Assembly (NCBI GenBank): GCA_036583965.1
Contig: JAZBQD010000015.1
Coordinates: 89,515,809 to 89,579,808 of the forward strand
DNA length: 64,000 nt
From: Prunella strophiata
Lineage: Eukaryota; Chordata; Aves; Passeriformes; Prunellidae
Direction of reading: 5' to 3'
A model generated the notes under the pieces. It was not told the origin of the DNA, did not search any database, and saw only the letters and a list, made by a program, of their open reading frames with translations. Below, piece after piece: positions 1 through 13,600 of this stretch; within the stretch, counting starts at the first letter, position 1; every line of letters starts with the position of its first letter. Position numbers and translations under genes: made by a program.

Positions 1-3000
1 GTCTGCATCAGATCCCAAAACAGCAAGAACTTTAATTTAAAGTTGCATTTTATCTACTTCATGCTTTGGGACAAACAACAACAATGGACTAATGACAGCA
101 CCCCTGGTAAACTTGGTATCTTAGCTAGTAATTTTCCAAAGGAATAAAATCCATGCAATGCTAATCCTAGAGAGCAGTTTAGTACACCTAAAGTAAACCT
201 ATTGTTACTGCATTATGAGTAGCTATCTCCTAGTTAAGCTTTCAGAGGGACACATAAGCAAACAACTCCTAGAGAGGTTTTGGAAATGTATGTTTTTATT
301 GGGGGAGCCAATAAGAGCCAACAAACTCAGCATCTTAAAAGTAGATTTTTGCAAACTCAAAATCTCACTAAGCTTATCTTGGCCGATTTTAAGAATTGTC
401 TCAAAAATTTTTTTCTTAAGAAAACTTTTGCTAATAGCAACTCTCTTCCAAAAAACCACTTCACACATGAAGAAAAAAAAGGAAAAAAATCACATAAAAA
501 GAAGAAACTATACTCTATACACTGACTATACTTCAGTCATCCGTTGTATTTTCATGGTCAGACGTGAGTTGTTCACCACAATAAAATATACCCCAGATTT
601 TCCTGAATGAAAGATTATTGTTCTTACACATCTTAATTTGATATCAAAACCTGGCAGCCTGGCACACTAACATAAAACCAAAGTTAAAATGTTATTCCTT
701 GACAGTAGCTCTTCTCCAGAAGGGAGGCACAGCATGGCAACATTAGATTGTCTCTGGTGCCCAACAGCAGCAGACACACACCCAGCCTACCTTCACTCTT
801 TTTTCATTGCCAGCATCAACACTAGATTAACAGTGGAAGAAGTGCTAAGAATTCTTAAATACCTCAACCTTAGAAATAGTCTTCCAGTATATCACCCCAT
901 TAAACAACTTATGTGAACAACTGCAATCCAAAGCTGTTCCAAAGACATGCCCACTTCATTTTACCTGTAGGATTGTGTGAGATGCCAGAGATTCTGCCTG
1001 CTGCCTACAGTAAGGAGAGGCTTGGTGACCCTGGCAGGGAACAATTAAAAAGTCCTCTGCCCTCCAGGTTTGCTCAGTTGTTTGCTTTACCCACATCCTG
1101 CACAGTCAAAGCAATTATTTAATGGTTTGTTCTCCCTGCCATAACCCAGAGAATAGTTAAGTCTGGAAAAAGCTTAAAAAAAACCCCCAAACAACACACA
1201 AGCAGATGTGTTTCTTCAGGGAACAAGTTTCAAATGTTTTTGCATTCACACAAAGTCAAAACAGACAAGTTACTTTTGTGAACTTTTTTTTTTCTAACTA
1301 ATTCCTGAAGAGCTTTTAAAAATCATCTATTCTTCATCACTGTAAATTACTTCCATAATCTCAGAAAATTGTGATAAGGGATTTACAGCAATTTTCCCTT
1401 TCCAACAGCACCAGTGCCTTCTGACCCAATTCCAACTAAATCACCTCATCTAAGCTTCAATTTGTATCACAGGATTTTCCTTCCAATGCTAAACACTGAC
1501 CATTCTATTTACAACCTCCTGCAGCCCCCTCTATAAAACTTTGCCTCTGTTCTGCACCTTTGCCACAAGCTGAGGAAAAAGAAAGCATTTCCCAGCAATT
1601 CTGTCCTCCAAATCCAAGACACTGATGATTCTAATTTACTGTAACTGCACATTTTCACTATCTGATCCAAACCTTGTCTCTTTACAAATGTATCACTTCC
1701 TTCTTGAAGTAAGTTTATTATTTAGTAAAAAGGTGCTTCTCTTCACATCATGGCAGTTCATAATAATGTCCAGAGAAATTTAACATTCAGGACTTGGTCT
1801 TACAGATACTCAATGTATCTTAATAATGACTAGTAAATACATTACTTGGGATCTCTGTTTAACACTCCTCCATGGCACAACAGAGCAGCCATTTATCTTT
1901 GCACTGTGATGGAAACTATTACTGCCATCTGTGCTGACTCCAGCTGGTATAGGACTAATATAAAATTCTGTTAGCTGCCTTGAGCTGCTTGTTCAGCTGG
2001 CAATAATAAAAGTCAAGCTCATTAACAGCAGTCTTGCATAGCAAAGTTTCTGCTTACCTCAGAGAGACGACTAAGCATCTCCGTGAACCTTTTCACCATT
2101 AAAAAAAACCCCATGACTATTTACTTGGCACCTGTTTTTAATAACAATCACAAAAAGCCTCACAATTACATGCTGGAGTTTTTTTCAAATATGCCTATCA
2201 ACTGAGCCAAAATTACTTCAAAAAAACAAGAAAAGCTGCTCCATCAAGGCAATTTACTGTTTCCTGTATACAAACCAAAATAAATTTCTAAAATCAGAGA
2301 CCTCTCTAATGCTATTACAGGCAGTTGAAGAATGAGCATCTCTGAAGCAAGTATTAAAGAAATAATTTTTTATCACTCAACCATCACTTAATTGCACAAT
2401 GATTCAGACTTTATATGTCATTTTATAATTTAAACAGACGAGACAAACTACTGGATTGCTCAAGCAATCTGTCATCTTAAATACACACTGGAGAATTTTA
2501 TGGTCCTCTGCTTGCAAATTGCAGAATTTTGGGACTACAATCTGGGAGACAGTAAGGATGAAATTTAACAACAATTGTAGTGGGCTTTCCATTCTCTCTT
2601 TTCTCTGAAGTCACAGCAATTTTACTGTAGGCATCAATAAGCACCAACACCAAGGAAACATAACTTGAACAGTTTAATTTATCTTATGAAATGTACAAAT
2701 GCAGTAGAAATTCTCTTGTGAACTGCTACCAGCTTTTGATGCTATCATACTCCCCCAAGACTTTTCTTTCTCATCTACACATTTTGTAAGAAGCCCCCTT
2801 GACACAGCTCATAATACACAAAGCTCTTTTATCTTTTGCCCTCCTATACTTCTGTCCAAAGCTGTGCTTGTCTCAGTGGTCAGCCTTCTGCCTTCAAGTG
2901 ACTCCAATTTTTCACATTTAGAAGTCATCCCCAATTCTTATCTTTCATTAAACTGCTGTGCCCAAATACACAGGGCATACAAACACCAAAGGAAAAGCAG

Positions 3001-6000
3001 TTTTTGAAAGAAGGTGTTGGTAGCTGATAGACATGAGCAATGAAAAGAAGTTAATTACCACCTTATATTTGATGGTTAGCAAAATGTGTTATCACATACT
3101 TTCTCTCAAACCTGGGAAATCCCATACTGAGACTCAGAAGAAACTGTTCACATTTTAAAAATTTTCTTACTATAATTCTCATGATTGACCAATATTCCAC
3201 ACCTGAGAGACAGTATTAAAGAAAATGTTGCAGGTGTAGTTCTTAGTGTAGGCCTTGAAGACTGAAGATTTTTTTCTGTGATACAAGAAACTTGGAAGAT
3301 GGTAAGCACCATCCCAGCTTTGTCCAAGCAGCAGGAGGTCAAAGTATTCCACACTTCAGAAAGCAGACTGACTTGCTTCATCCACCATACAACCCAGAAA
3401 CAAGAGAAGCACAAGGTGATCAAAGGGAGAAGGAAAGACCTATCTTATTTCCTCAAGTCAGCTGATATGCTCCTTCTTTCCTTTAGCAGTTTCTTCCAAT
3501 AACTAAGTAAATGCACTTCTGTCCTCCCCTCCCCTCCCCAAACCCTTCACTGGACTTGAGCTTTCAGCTGTTAGTCTTTAGTACATTACAAAACCCTCTG
3601 CTCCTTGTATGAAATTATCCATCTACCATTAGCTATAGCAAAATACCTATTTTTTAATATTCTTATCTAAAACCCAAGTATTACAGCTGAAAAAAATTAA
3701 CTGAAATACAAAGAACCTCATTGACAGTGACACTCTCAGGGCACAGTATTAAGCAGCTGAAGGGCAGTAACTTCTGATGTCACCTCACCTGATGTGCAAG
3801 GCACTACCCGATGACACTCTTGAGTTCAAGGTCAGTTGTCCATCTGTTTAAGTTAATGGTCTGCAGTTTCACTCACTTTTCTGTGGAAAAGTGCTGGAAC
3901 TTTCAGCAGTACATTATGCAGCACTTCATTTCAAAAAGCCAGAAGTAAGAAGGTGCATGGGAGAGATTTAACTACTAAGCCAAAGTAATCTGGCCTCTCA
4001 TCAATTTGTTGAATTTCAGCATTCATTCCTATCCTGACCTTTTAAACTCTTAATGTTCAATATGAAAAAGCATCCATAATACATTTTTCTTCTTCAGAAA
4101 CTACTTCAGGTTGGATCTGCCATTTGCAGAATTATTAGATTACAACAGACATTTTAATCATTTTACCTCTCAAAAAGAAAACCCACAGATCATAATCTGA
4201 TTTGACCTGTTAATTACTTGTAATTGATGGTATCTTTACTGAATGAAGACAGCTGGAACACTTTGTTCAAGAAAATTGGGAACATGATGAAAAATATCCT
4301 TTTGACAGCAAGAACATGCTCAGAAGTGATTAATCCTCACCTGTTTTTGAGGTTCCAGAGAATTAAGTGCTCAGAAAAGGCAATTCTGACAAAGGGATGG
4401 AAAATAGGAGCTATTTGATGTCTACTTTAAAAACATTCTATCAAATATCATGTAAAAAGAAAAAAATCAAACCCAAACTAAAACCAGTAATGCACTGTTT
4501 TACAGCATTTTAAAATCCCAAATGGTATACAACCTGCAGAGATCTACAGCCTACTAGTACATCTGGTCACTAAAACATCTGGATTCTTCTTTTGGTTTTT
4601 GACTTGTAAACTTTAAAACTCTGAAAAGAACTATTTAAGCTCTTGCAGCCTTTGTTACCAAAAAAACCTCAAACAAAACAAAACCCAGTTCAAATGCAAA
4701 TTTAAGAAAAACATTTTAAATCTATTTTAATTTTGAATTGAAGCCTGTCCCATTCCCCAAAAACATAACATTTCACACAAGCATGCCCAGCCCAACTACT
4801 CCTGTAACTCCTGTCACATGCTTCACCAAACCTCTGATCACCAATTTATTCCACGCGTTGCTCTGCACATAAACACTGCAACGCGCTTGAAACAAGTCCT
4901 AGCGGGTTTTGCTCTGAAAAATGTCTAGCTGGGATTAACAGCTTCTCTCTCCACAGAACCTGTCCAGTGAATTTGCAGTGGCATGCTGGCTTTGGCAAAA
5001 TTACTATTCTCATATTCAAAGCCACTGGATAGAAAGTTGGGTACATCTACTCTTTTCTACCACAGCAACTGGTGTTAAGCTCCAAGAGATACAGTGACAG
5101 GCAGTACAGACACAATGAACTGACAACAAGAAATCGGGAGGTAAAAAATCTAGCCCCTAAAATTCCACAGGGCTATAATAATTTACAAAAATTTGATTCT
5201 TCATCTTTTCAGGTCCTACCATAGTTTAAAGGTTGTACTGACAAAATCAACAACTTTGCCACCTATTTCCTGACACAGTTTACTCAAAGATTGCCAGTCA
5301 TCATAATCACCTTCCCAAACTGACTTCCAACAGTGTGCAACTCTAACATTTATTGATAGCAGACATCACAGGAACTCTGACTGGCAGCCTGCATGGTGTG
5401 CTGCTGTCAGAGAATATTTTTTTCCTTACACAATTTGTTTCTCTCTACACACACTCTGACATTTAAAAACATGTGTTCAAACAACAAGCAGTATTCTCAA
5501 TGGAATTTTACCCAAAGCCTATACACAGCTCAAATATTTTAAAGATATAATAATCCTTCTTTCTTAAAAACTCGTCCATTCTTCTTTAACTCCTACTGGA
5601 GTCTTTTTTCCTTCATTGGCTTGCAGCTAACAATACCCCATCAAAATGTTTTTTGTGCTGTGATCTCAGACTGCAGAGACAGGTTTATCTTTTTATGAAT
5701 ATTTGTTTACAAAGAGTGGAACACTACTTTATTATTATAGTAAAAGGTAGAAGTTTTTTGAAATATCTTCCCACTGCCATTACCTGTGAGAATTTTAGAC
5801 ATGTTGCAGATTTACTGAGCAGGTAAAACACCCAGACACTGAATCCAGCCAGGTTTTTGTTTGTTTGTTTATCTCAGGGCATAAAACAAAGCAAAGAAGT
5901 GGCAATGCCTAAAAATAGAGAAGGTGCATGGACCCTTTCATACAGTGGAAAGCACCTGATTAGGTACTAAAAAGGGCCCAGCTTCAGCATGGATACAGTG

Positions 6001-7329
6001 AGCCAAGGAGCACTCCAGGTTAAGAGAGGAAGGGCTTGAGAATGGGAGAGTCTATACCACCCTGCAGAAATGCAGAGGCCTTTTCATTCAGCAGCAGCAT
6101 ACTAAGCACAGCTGCAACATGAAAAAAGTTTTTGTTATAAGATGTCTTATTGCAGCAGAAAAAAACCAACAAAAACCAAAAAACAACCAAACTCTAAATC
6201 AAACATCTTAAAATCAAATCAAGCTGTCAGCCCTGACATGTTTCAGAGCAGGAGAAAGATAGTTACGAATTAGCATACAAAAATATAAATACAAATCAGT
6301 TAATAATCTGATAAAAAAAACCAATCCCTGTCAATGAGTACTTACTATAAGGGAAGTTACTCAGAGGAGTGAGACACAGAAAGCAGACAAAAGAGCTGAG
6401 ACATGAGTGACACACACACTCCCATAATAACTACAGATGACTAAATGTAATCAAAGCTTCCAATTTAGAGTGAGCAGCAGAGTGCTGCTGGGAGTGGCTA
6501 ACAGCATTCAAGCTCTATTCTAAAGCACCATCATTTCTGGAGATAACACTTTATATGGTATCTTTAAAGAGCATGGGAGAATGCAGGTAAAAGGTCAGGA
6601 GAACAAAGAACAGAAAAAGGTGGAAGCTAAACTTGAGGATAACAGAAAAAGGCATAAACTTTATCAATGGATCTGCTTGCACTGAAATTATGGTACTTAG
6701 TTTAGCTGAGTATGTTTAAAGAGCCTGCAGGGTGATAAGTCAGGCCTGGCTACTGGGCCCAGCTCCCTGCATGCTGAGCCAGAGACTGCAGGAGAGTCTA
6801 TGGCCTGTGCTGGCACCCACTCAGAGGCAGCTAAGAAGGGAGTTCTGGGATTCTACACCCGGATATGAAGTGTTTGCCGGTGATGCTGTACTGCAGCTAC
6901 ACAATGGAAAGTCTCCTTCATAGAAAGAGAGAACCGTGAAAAATTTATTCCTTCCTGATGATTGTTTTTCTCCTGGTACTTCAAATAACTGTGCTTTAAA
7001 CTTTACATTCAGCTCAATCAGTAAGGTCAACAGGTGCATTTAAATCAATCTGTGAGTGCTACCCCACTTTTTGGCCAAGTATTTCAACTACTTCGTTTCT
7101 AGTGTTCAATAAAATACTTTAAATACTACTTAAAACACAGCTTTACAGTTCCATTTACTACCATCTGTGCTGCAAATTCAGCCAGCTCTACCACCCATGA
7201 TGGGAGTAGCCTGAACCACTCCGGAAACAGAAAATCCCAGATAACAGACTGTACACTCAGAGGTACGTTGTGGTATTCCATGTTGGGGTATTCCCAAACA
7301 CCAAATCAACACCATGGTGTTGTCCATTA

Positions 7330-7640
7330 GTGTCGTTACCAACACAGATAAGGTTACTAGTTATATCAGCAAGCTCTGAAATGTTATCTTGCTGTAGAAA
7401 AGTCCCATACCTTTTCACAAGTTCTATTCCTTGCAGTGCTGACTCCATCCTACCTCTTCACCACAGCACTGCTAACTGAATTCTGTCTCTCCTCTCTTGC
7501 TGGCCCCTCCTTTTATACTACTCAATGTCATTGGATGTACCTGTGTCCTATTAAGGGCACACCTGTTCCAAATCCTTAATAATTAGAACAGCTGCAACTC
7601 TTTAGGGGGTGAAATTACCTTCAGTACTACCTCCCACACA
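7330..7640 (+). repeat. Dispersed repeat, copy 1 (LTR-like)
   Basis: The stretch shares long, nearly identical blocks with 36,270-36,590 in the same orientation. Examples are a block around CTGACTCCATCCT, a block around ATTAAGGGCA followed by ACCTGTTCCAAAT, and the shared end CTCCCACAC. A TATA-like TTTTATACTAC sits in the middle. Length, a shared sharp 3' end and no coding content suggest a solo LTR of an endogenous retrovirus, but I do not recognise the family. Upstream sequence from about 7,264 may also belong to it, since the second copy looks shorter at that side. Confidence 0.6.
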
Positions 7641-10600
7641 TTAGATATCTCTATATAGCCAGTCCTCACACATGAGTTTTAGGAGACTCCCCATCAGCTT
7701 TGCCTTGTTACCTGAACACATGCTCATCCTTCCCTGCATCTGAACCAGGAGAGCAGCAGTGGAGGCCCACACCCACCTAACTTTTGCCCTTTCCTGTCCT
7801 TGGCATTGCTCTTGACTCCAACACTGCCACAAACAGCAGGTACAGAATGGGCAGCACAGGCTAATGGAGCTTTGCTAGACACCCAGCATGTGGGAGTCCA
7901 GCACTGAGTCTCCTGATCTGACTCTGCACGGGAGGAGCTGAGGCCCCACAAAGCTTATCAGCTGAACTTCCACGACACTGAGCCGCAATTCTTCTGTTTC
8001 AGGAGCTGCAACTCAGCTAATTATCTCTGCCATAAATAACCCACGGCCTAAATGATCTATCCCGGGATCTGCCTGCATAGTGAATAGAGCTACACAAAAC
8101 AAGCAAGAAGAAATAAAGCAGAATTACATGTGGTCTCTCACAAAGTTGACAAAAATCCTAAGAAGAGAATGAGAAGCCATGTATTAAAGAACAAGAAAGA
8201 CTCTGAGCAAGCAGATTGGTCTGAAACACCCTGAAAAGTCATATGAAAGGGCACACAGGTTCTGAACTCTGATAAGCATTACATTAATTAGGGAGCAGCA
8301 TTAATGAGGTCAGCAGTTCTGGGTTAGTAACACTAGGATAAGAATGTGAAGGAACAAAGGAGGTGAGGAGCAATACTGCAAACAAAACTCAGGTTTGAAT
8401 ACAGCATTAAGTTCAAAATTATTTAAAAAGTTTATCACACTGATTCTTGAGTGTAGCTTTCCCACTTTGACCATCATCACTAATATTTTAAGTCAGAGCA
8501 ACCCTCAGTTCTCAATTTTCAATTCCAATGTAATAAGGAGTCAGCTGTTTTCTTTTTTGCCTAAATAGTCATTCTACTAAAAAAAAAGGCTAAGACATGT
8601 TGTTTGATCAGTAATTCCACACCAGCCTAATTTATTTTCATCTACTACATCTGCAAATTGAGACATGAAACTGAAAGAGCATGCTACAGGAGAAGCAGCA
8701 GCTAAGGCAGGTATCCCATTTCAAATACTTTTCAATTAACGGTACTTTAAGAGAAAAATGCTACAAAAATAACCCCAACCAACCAAAAATGCCACAGGAG
8801 ACCAACACAAAGAAGCCTTTCCGAAAGAAGTGTCTTCTGTTAAAAGTTCTGCAGGGAATTTATAACTTCTATTCTGGAAGCAAAGTAGAATGACAATTAC
8901 AAAAGTGTCCAAAACACTAAATATTTCCATCATTTGGGGAAAAGCGTGCAAGTTTCCTAGTCAAATCAAACATTTTGAGCTCACTGAACTCTGACATTGC
9001 TTGTTACAGCTACTAGTCAACAGGTTGTCAGACTCTTATCACTTCTAAATGTTTCTTGAAATTAATGAAATTTGCTAGCTTTAGTTTTTTCATTTCCTAC
9101 ATAACAACTGCTTATTGTCAGTATTTCTATTTTCTTTCCTTGGTACACACTGCCAATGAAAAATTCCTCACTCAAAATTCAGTTCTGCAATTCCATTTTA
9201 TAACATCCCATTTCAGAGTCCACAAAATCCTAGCATTTACTTTCCCTTTTCCATCTGAGCAAAGGCAAGCTCACTTGCCTCTCTTTTTTGAACCATGATG
9301 AAGATGCCAATACCTTGAGAAAAACATTTGAACCATGAGATCCTTCAGAAGTCAACAACCTCCTAGACAAAGGATGACAGATTAAGATCAATTTGACTTA
9401 GAGAGGCTTTAATAAAACTAGTTTCACACCTTGGTCATGTGAGTACAAGAGTGTTTTCAAAGTCTGTTTGATCTATCTTGCACATGAGCCATGGATTTCT
9501 TCCTCATTCAGGTAAGAAATTCTGAAACAGCAACCAATAGTACAGGTCAGACAACACACCAGAAGAACCATAACTTACAAAACACGTGTTGCAAACCACT
9601 AAGGGCATTCAGCCCACTCAACACTGCCAATCTGCATTTCTGAGTTTCAACTAGTCCAAAGTACCAAGAGGACATCCTGAAATTCCAAACAGAGGTACAC
9701 CACATCCCTCAGAGCACACACAAAACTTCTATCTGTGAGTGTAGACGGCAGCGAGAACAGCATTAGCCTTTCTGACAAAAAGAGTGACACTGTCACATTC
9801 ACATCTGCAAAACTGAAACTTCAAAAACTACTTGAGAGGATGCAGCTGCCCCAAGGAGCAAACAAGAAAGGAGAGATTAGACTGACATCTATCCAGTTTC
9901 AGTACTCATCCACCACACCCTGCTGAGAACTTGAAAATAGAACTGTCAAGAGCTAACTTCTAACTCTGACCATGTGGAAGTCAGACATCTCCCTCCAGCA
10001 CCCAGCAATTCTGACAGTAAAGAGGAATCCACAATGCTAAGAGAGACAGAACATCTACTAAATTTATTAAAAGATTCAAGTTACTGTTCCACTGAAAGGG
10101 ACCTGAGGAGAACACTTAAATGCTCCATTTCCAAACACACATCATCATCCCTTTGATGGACACACAGTTGTCTCCCGTTAGATTATTTCACAGTAAATTT
10201 AAAAAGGTTCTCATTCATGACATTTAACATAATAAACAGTAAAAATTCAGTGTTAAAATATGGATTACAGCCATGCACCAAAACATGTCCTGCTTAGCTA
10301 CAATGTTATAAACACCTCAAACAATAAACATTCTAAGGACTTGGAAGCGCTTTACAAGGAAGCTACAAAGCAAGCTACCCAGCGTTCAATAGTCTGTTTA
10401 CAATAACTGATTTTCCTTTTTGTTTTCAACTTGGATCTCAACCAGAACACCCATGAAGACTAGTACCACCCCAGAGAATGCCAGGTTTTCAGGAGGATGA
10501 AAAGAAGCTTTTTTTTCCAAGGGGTAGGGGGTGAAGGCAGGAGAGGTTGTTGGCTGGTTTGATTTTCTCCAACAAGTATTTTAAGGAGTTTCATCATGTT

Positions 10601-13600
10601 GTTGGGCAAACATTTCTGCAGCTGTCTTTTGCCTTTCATTGTCCTGGTTCCCAAGTATCCTTTCCCTATTTATTCTTCCACATCAGCAGCAAATCCATTA
10701 ACAAGCCATCTCTTGGGTTACCTTATGTGTCAGTTTCTCTGCAGACACTGAAGCAGCATTTCTCAAGGGCACTCCTATCAAAAATGCAGGTACAAGGATT
10801 AGTTTTACACCAGAAGAGTTAGAACTATTCAAAAATTCCTTCTTTTTAAATGTCATGGGCACTTTGAAAAGTACTTGCCTTCCGAAGAGCTTGTTTCAGA
10901 ACAGCATATCTGCTATGGACCCAGAAAGAAGCTCCAAAACAGCAAAATATGAGTGCTGGAATGATGGTCCATTACACACTTAAAAATTTCTGAACCAAAT
11001 GTTTATCTCAATGTAACAAAACAGCAAAGTGCAGGAGGTCTGCAAATACATTTTGCTCTCACTCCCTTACATAACTGCACAGGTCTCTTTAAAGAAAACA
11101 TATTCAAGCTCAACCACTCAATGCTGAGCATTCAGAGGATACGTAAGTAATGTATTAATGTCTTGAGCTACATACAGTGAATAAATGAACATTTCACTGT
11201 TTTACCAAATGGCCAGTTTCTATTTCAGTCTGATTTTGCTAGATAAAATTATCTGAAAATGTATTTGAAGTCTAAAAGAAATTGAGAAGTATCTCAAAAT
11301 AAAAAATGACAACGCAGTATGACAGGAAGGAAAAAATACCAAAACTCATCAAAATGTTTAGGACTTGCATCATTCAGGGAGGTGTCACTACTGAGCCAAA
11401 ACAAGTCTGGAGCACTGCAGACTCACTGTGTATCTAAAAACTCACACTGATAGATGCTGACAAAGAAACTTTCCAAAGCAGAACAGGACGCTGCTCATTC
11501 AGGGCCATAAGACAGCTTTGCCAGTAGAGAACTTTCCACCAGCTCTGTGCCTCCATTGGAATGCTCTGTTGATTTATCTTTTGCAAAAGCTTGTCAACTG
11601 TAAAACAAGCCTGCGCTTTTGAATCACAAAGTAAAACTGAATTTAAAGTAAATATTCAACAAGAATAAGAACTCTGAAGCTTTAAAAATTACATTGCAGC
11701 CAGTGCCAGTAAGCATACAAGTCAATTTATTTGGCAGATAAATTGCCCCTTCTACCTCACATGATCCTTTTTGCTTTAATTCTGAAAGAATCAAGTTTAT
11801 GAAAGGCCACCTCAGCCACATTGGACATGACTTTAATAACTAAGTCAGACAGAAAGTGGAAACCACATGAGAAGTATCAAATCCTCCAGTTTCTTATCTA
11901 AGATCTGCTGTTCCTTGTCAACATGTAAGAATTATTATGCAAAACAGACTGCTCCACATACTAGTATTTAACACTAGAAAAATTATTGCAGTAGTTCAAG
12001 AGACAGATTCAGAATTTTGAAGCCTTACACTAGAAGAAAATTTAATCTTGGCTAGAGGCTTTTGTACACTATTTAATTCGGTTGACATTTGTGTTTAAAA
12101 AGAGACTGTGGAATAAACTGAAATGTAAGCTTAATAAATAAAATATGATATGTATTTTTTTTCATTGTATTTGTAAGCCTAAAATATTCTCTAACACAAA
12201 GAAATTTCAGAAAAAAATATTCAAGTGTTGACATTTTCAGCAATGTGTTTTTAAAACAAAGCATCAAGTTACTTTATAGAAAGTTTACAGTTCACAATGC
12301 ACCCTGGCTCTTTTTGAAACACATGAAGTAGTATCTCTCTAAGTACATGCAGAGATAAGCATGCCATTCCAGCCACAGCAGCTGCTTTGATTCATGTCTA
12401 TGAAATGCTTAAAATTCTTGGAATATACATACACACTGCAAAAAGACAATGCAGTGACACCATGAATCTCTAGTTACTACTAGCCTGTTGTCTATGCTGT
12501 TACTGAACATGAAGAGGCAGCAGCACAGGCTTGGTGGAGACCAGTTTTTAAGAAACAGCTGAGTACAGAACCTGCTGCTAGTGCACAATGAGCCTCTCAG
12601 CAGCCATCTGCAGCATCATCATTAACCATGCTAGTTACCAGGCAGTAACACAAGCACCCAGAAATGTTTCAGACACACCCTTCTGCTGCTGTGCTGACTG
12701 ATGCACCTCAAAATAAGCCCTGTACTATTAATAAGCCCTGTACCATTAATGGCTTAACTTGTCAAAACAGTAGTTGTGGTATAAATTTCTGTCCTGAGTT
12801 ATAACACTTAAATAACAAATAAGTCACTGTAGGATGATAAGCAGCCAGGGACTTCATGAGGGGCTGTGAATATACAGATTTCCCTAGAGTGGTCCAAGTG
12901 AAATGAGACAAAACACTTGAATTACCTCCTATTGAAAAAGTTCCACCTTACAAGCCACTAAGTTCACATTATCCAAAGATGATGTAGGAGTATTTGGTAA
13001 GCATGTATGTGAGGATGTCTCTATTTAGGATGTAACAAAATGCCAAATTAAGGGTGTGGCTGGTAACTACAAAATACACTAGTTCAGGATATGGTTATGA
13101 ATTTATAGATGTTTTGATGGCTGAGGGTTGGGTTTTTAAACTATTAATTTTATATTAGAAGGCAACTATCAAAAACAAACAAAAAAAAAAAAAGGCCAGA
13201 ATTACAGATGATAACACTAACCAAACACAACATTATAAGAAAGCCACTTACTCACTTTTCACCCAAAATGAGAAATTACATAAAGGGACACTCTCCTCTG
13301 GCATTGAAAACAGCTTGTGTAACTCCTGCTCTTCATCAACACGGATATCTTCAGCTGAAGTCATTGATTTTCAACTCCTGTCAGCAATGCCTTTTTCTGG
13401 TTGACCTTAGTTTCTAAGACAACTTACTGAGCTCCTCTATCACCCCCCAGCAAACACCTGTCTCAAGCTTCACACAGAAGAATCACAAAGGCAAACACGA
13501 TCACCCCAAACTCCATCAAACCTCAAACTAATGACCAATTTCATATCAACATACAAAGTCAGGTACTGGCTAGACAAACGTATGGCCCTTGTACTGCCTC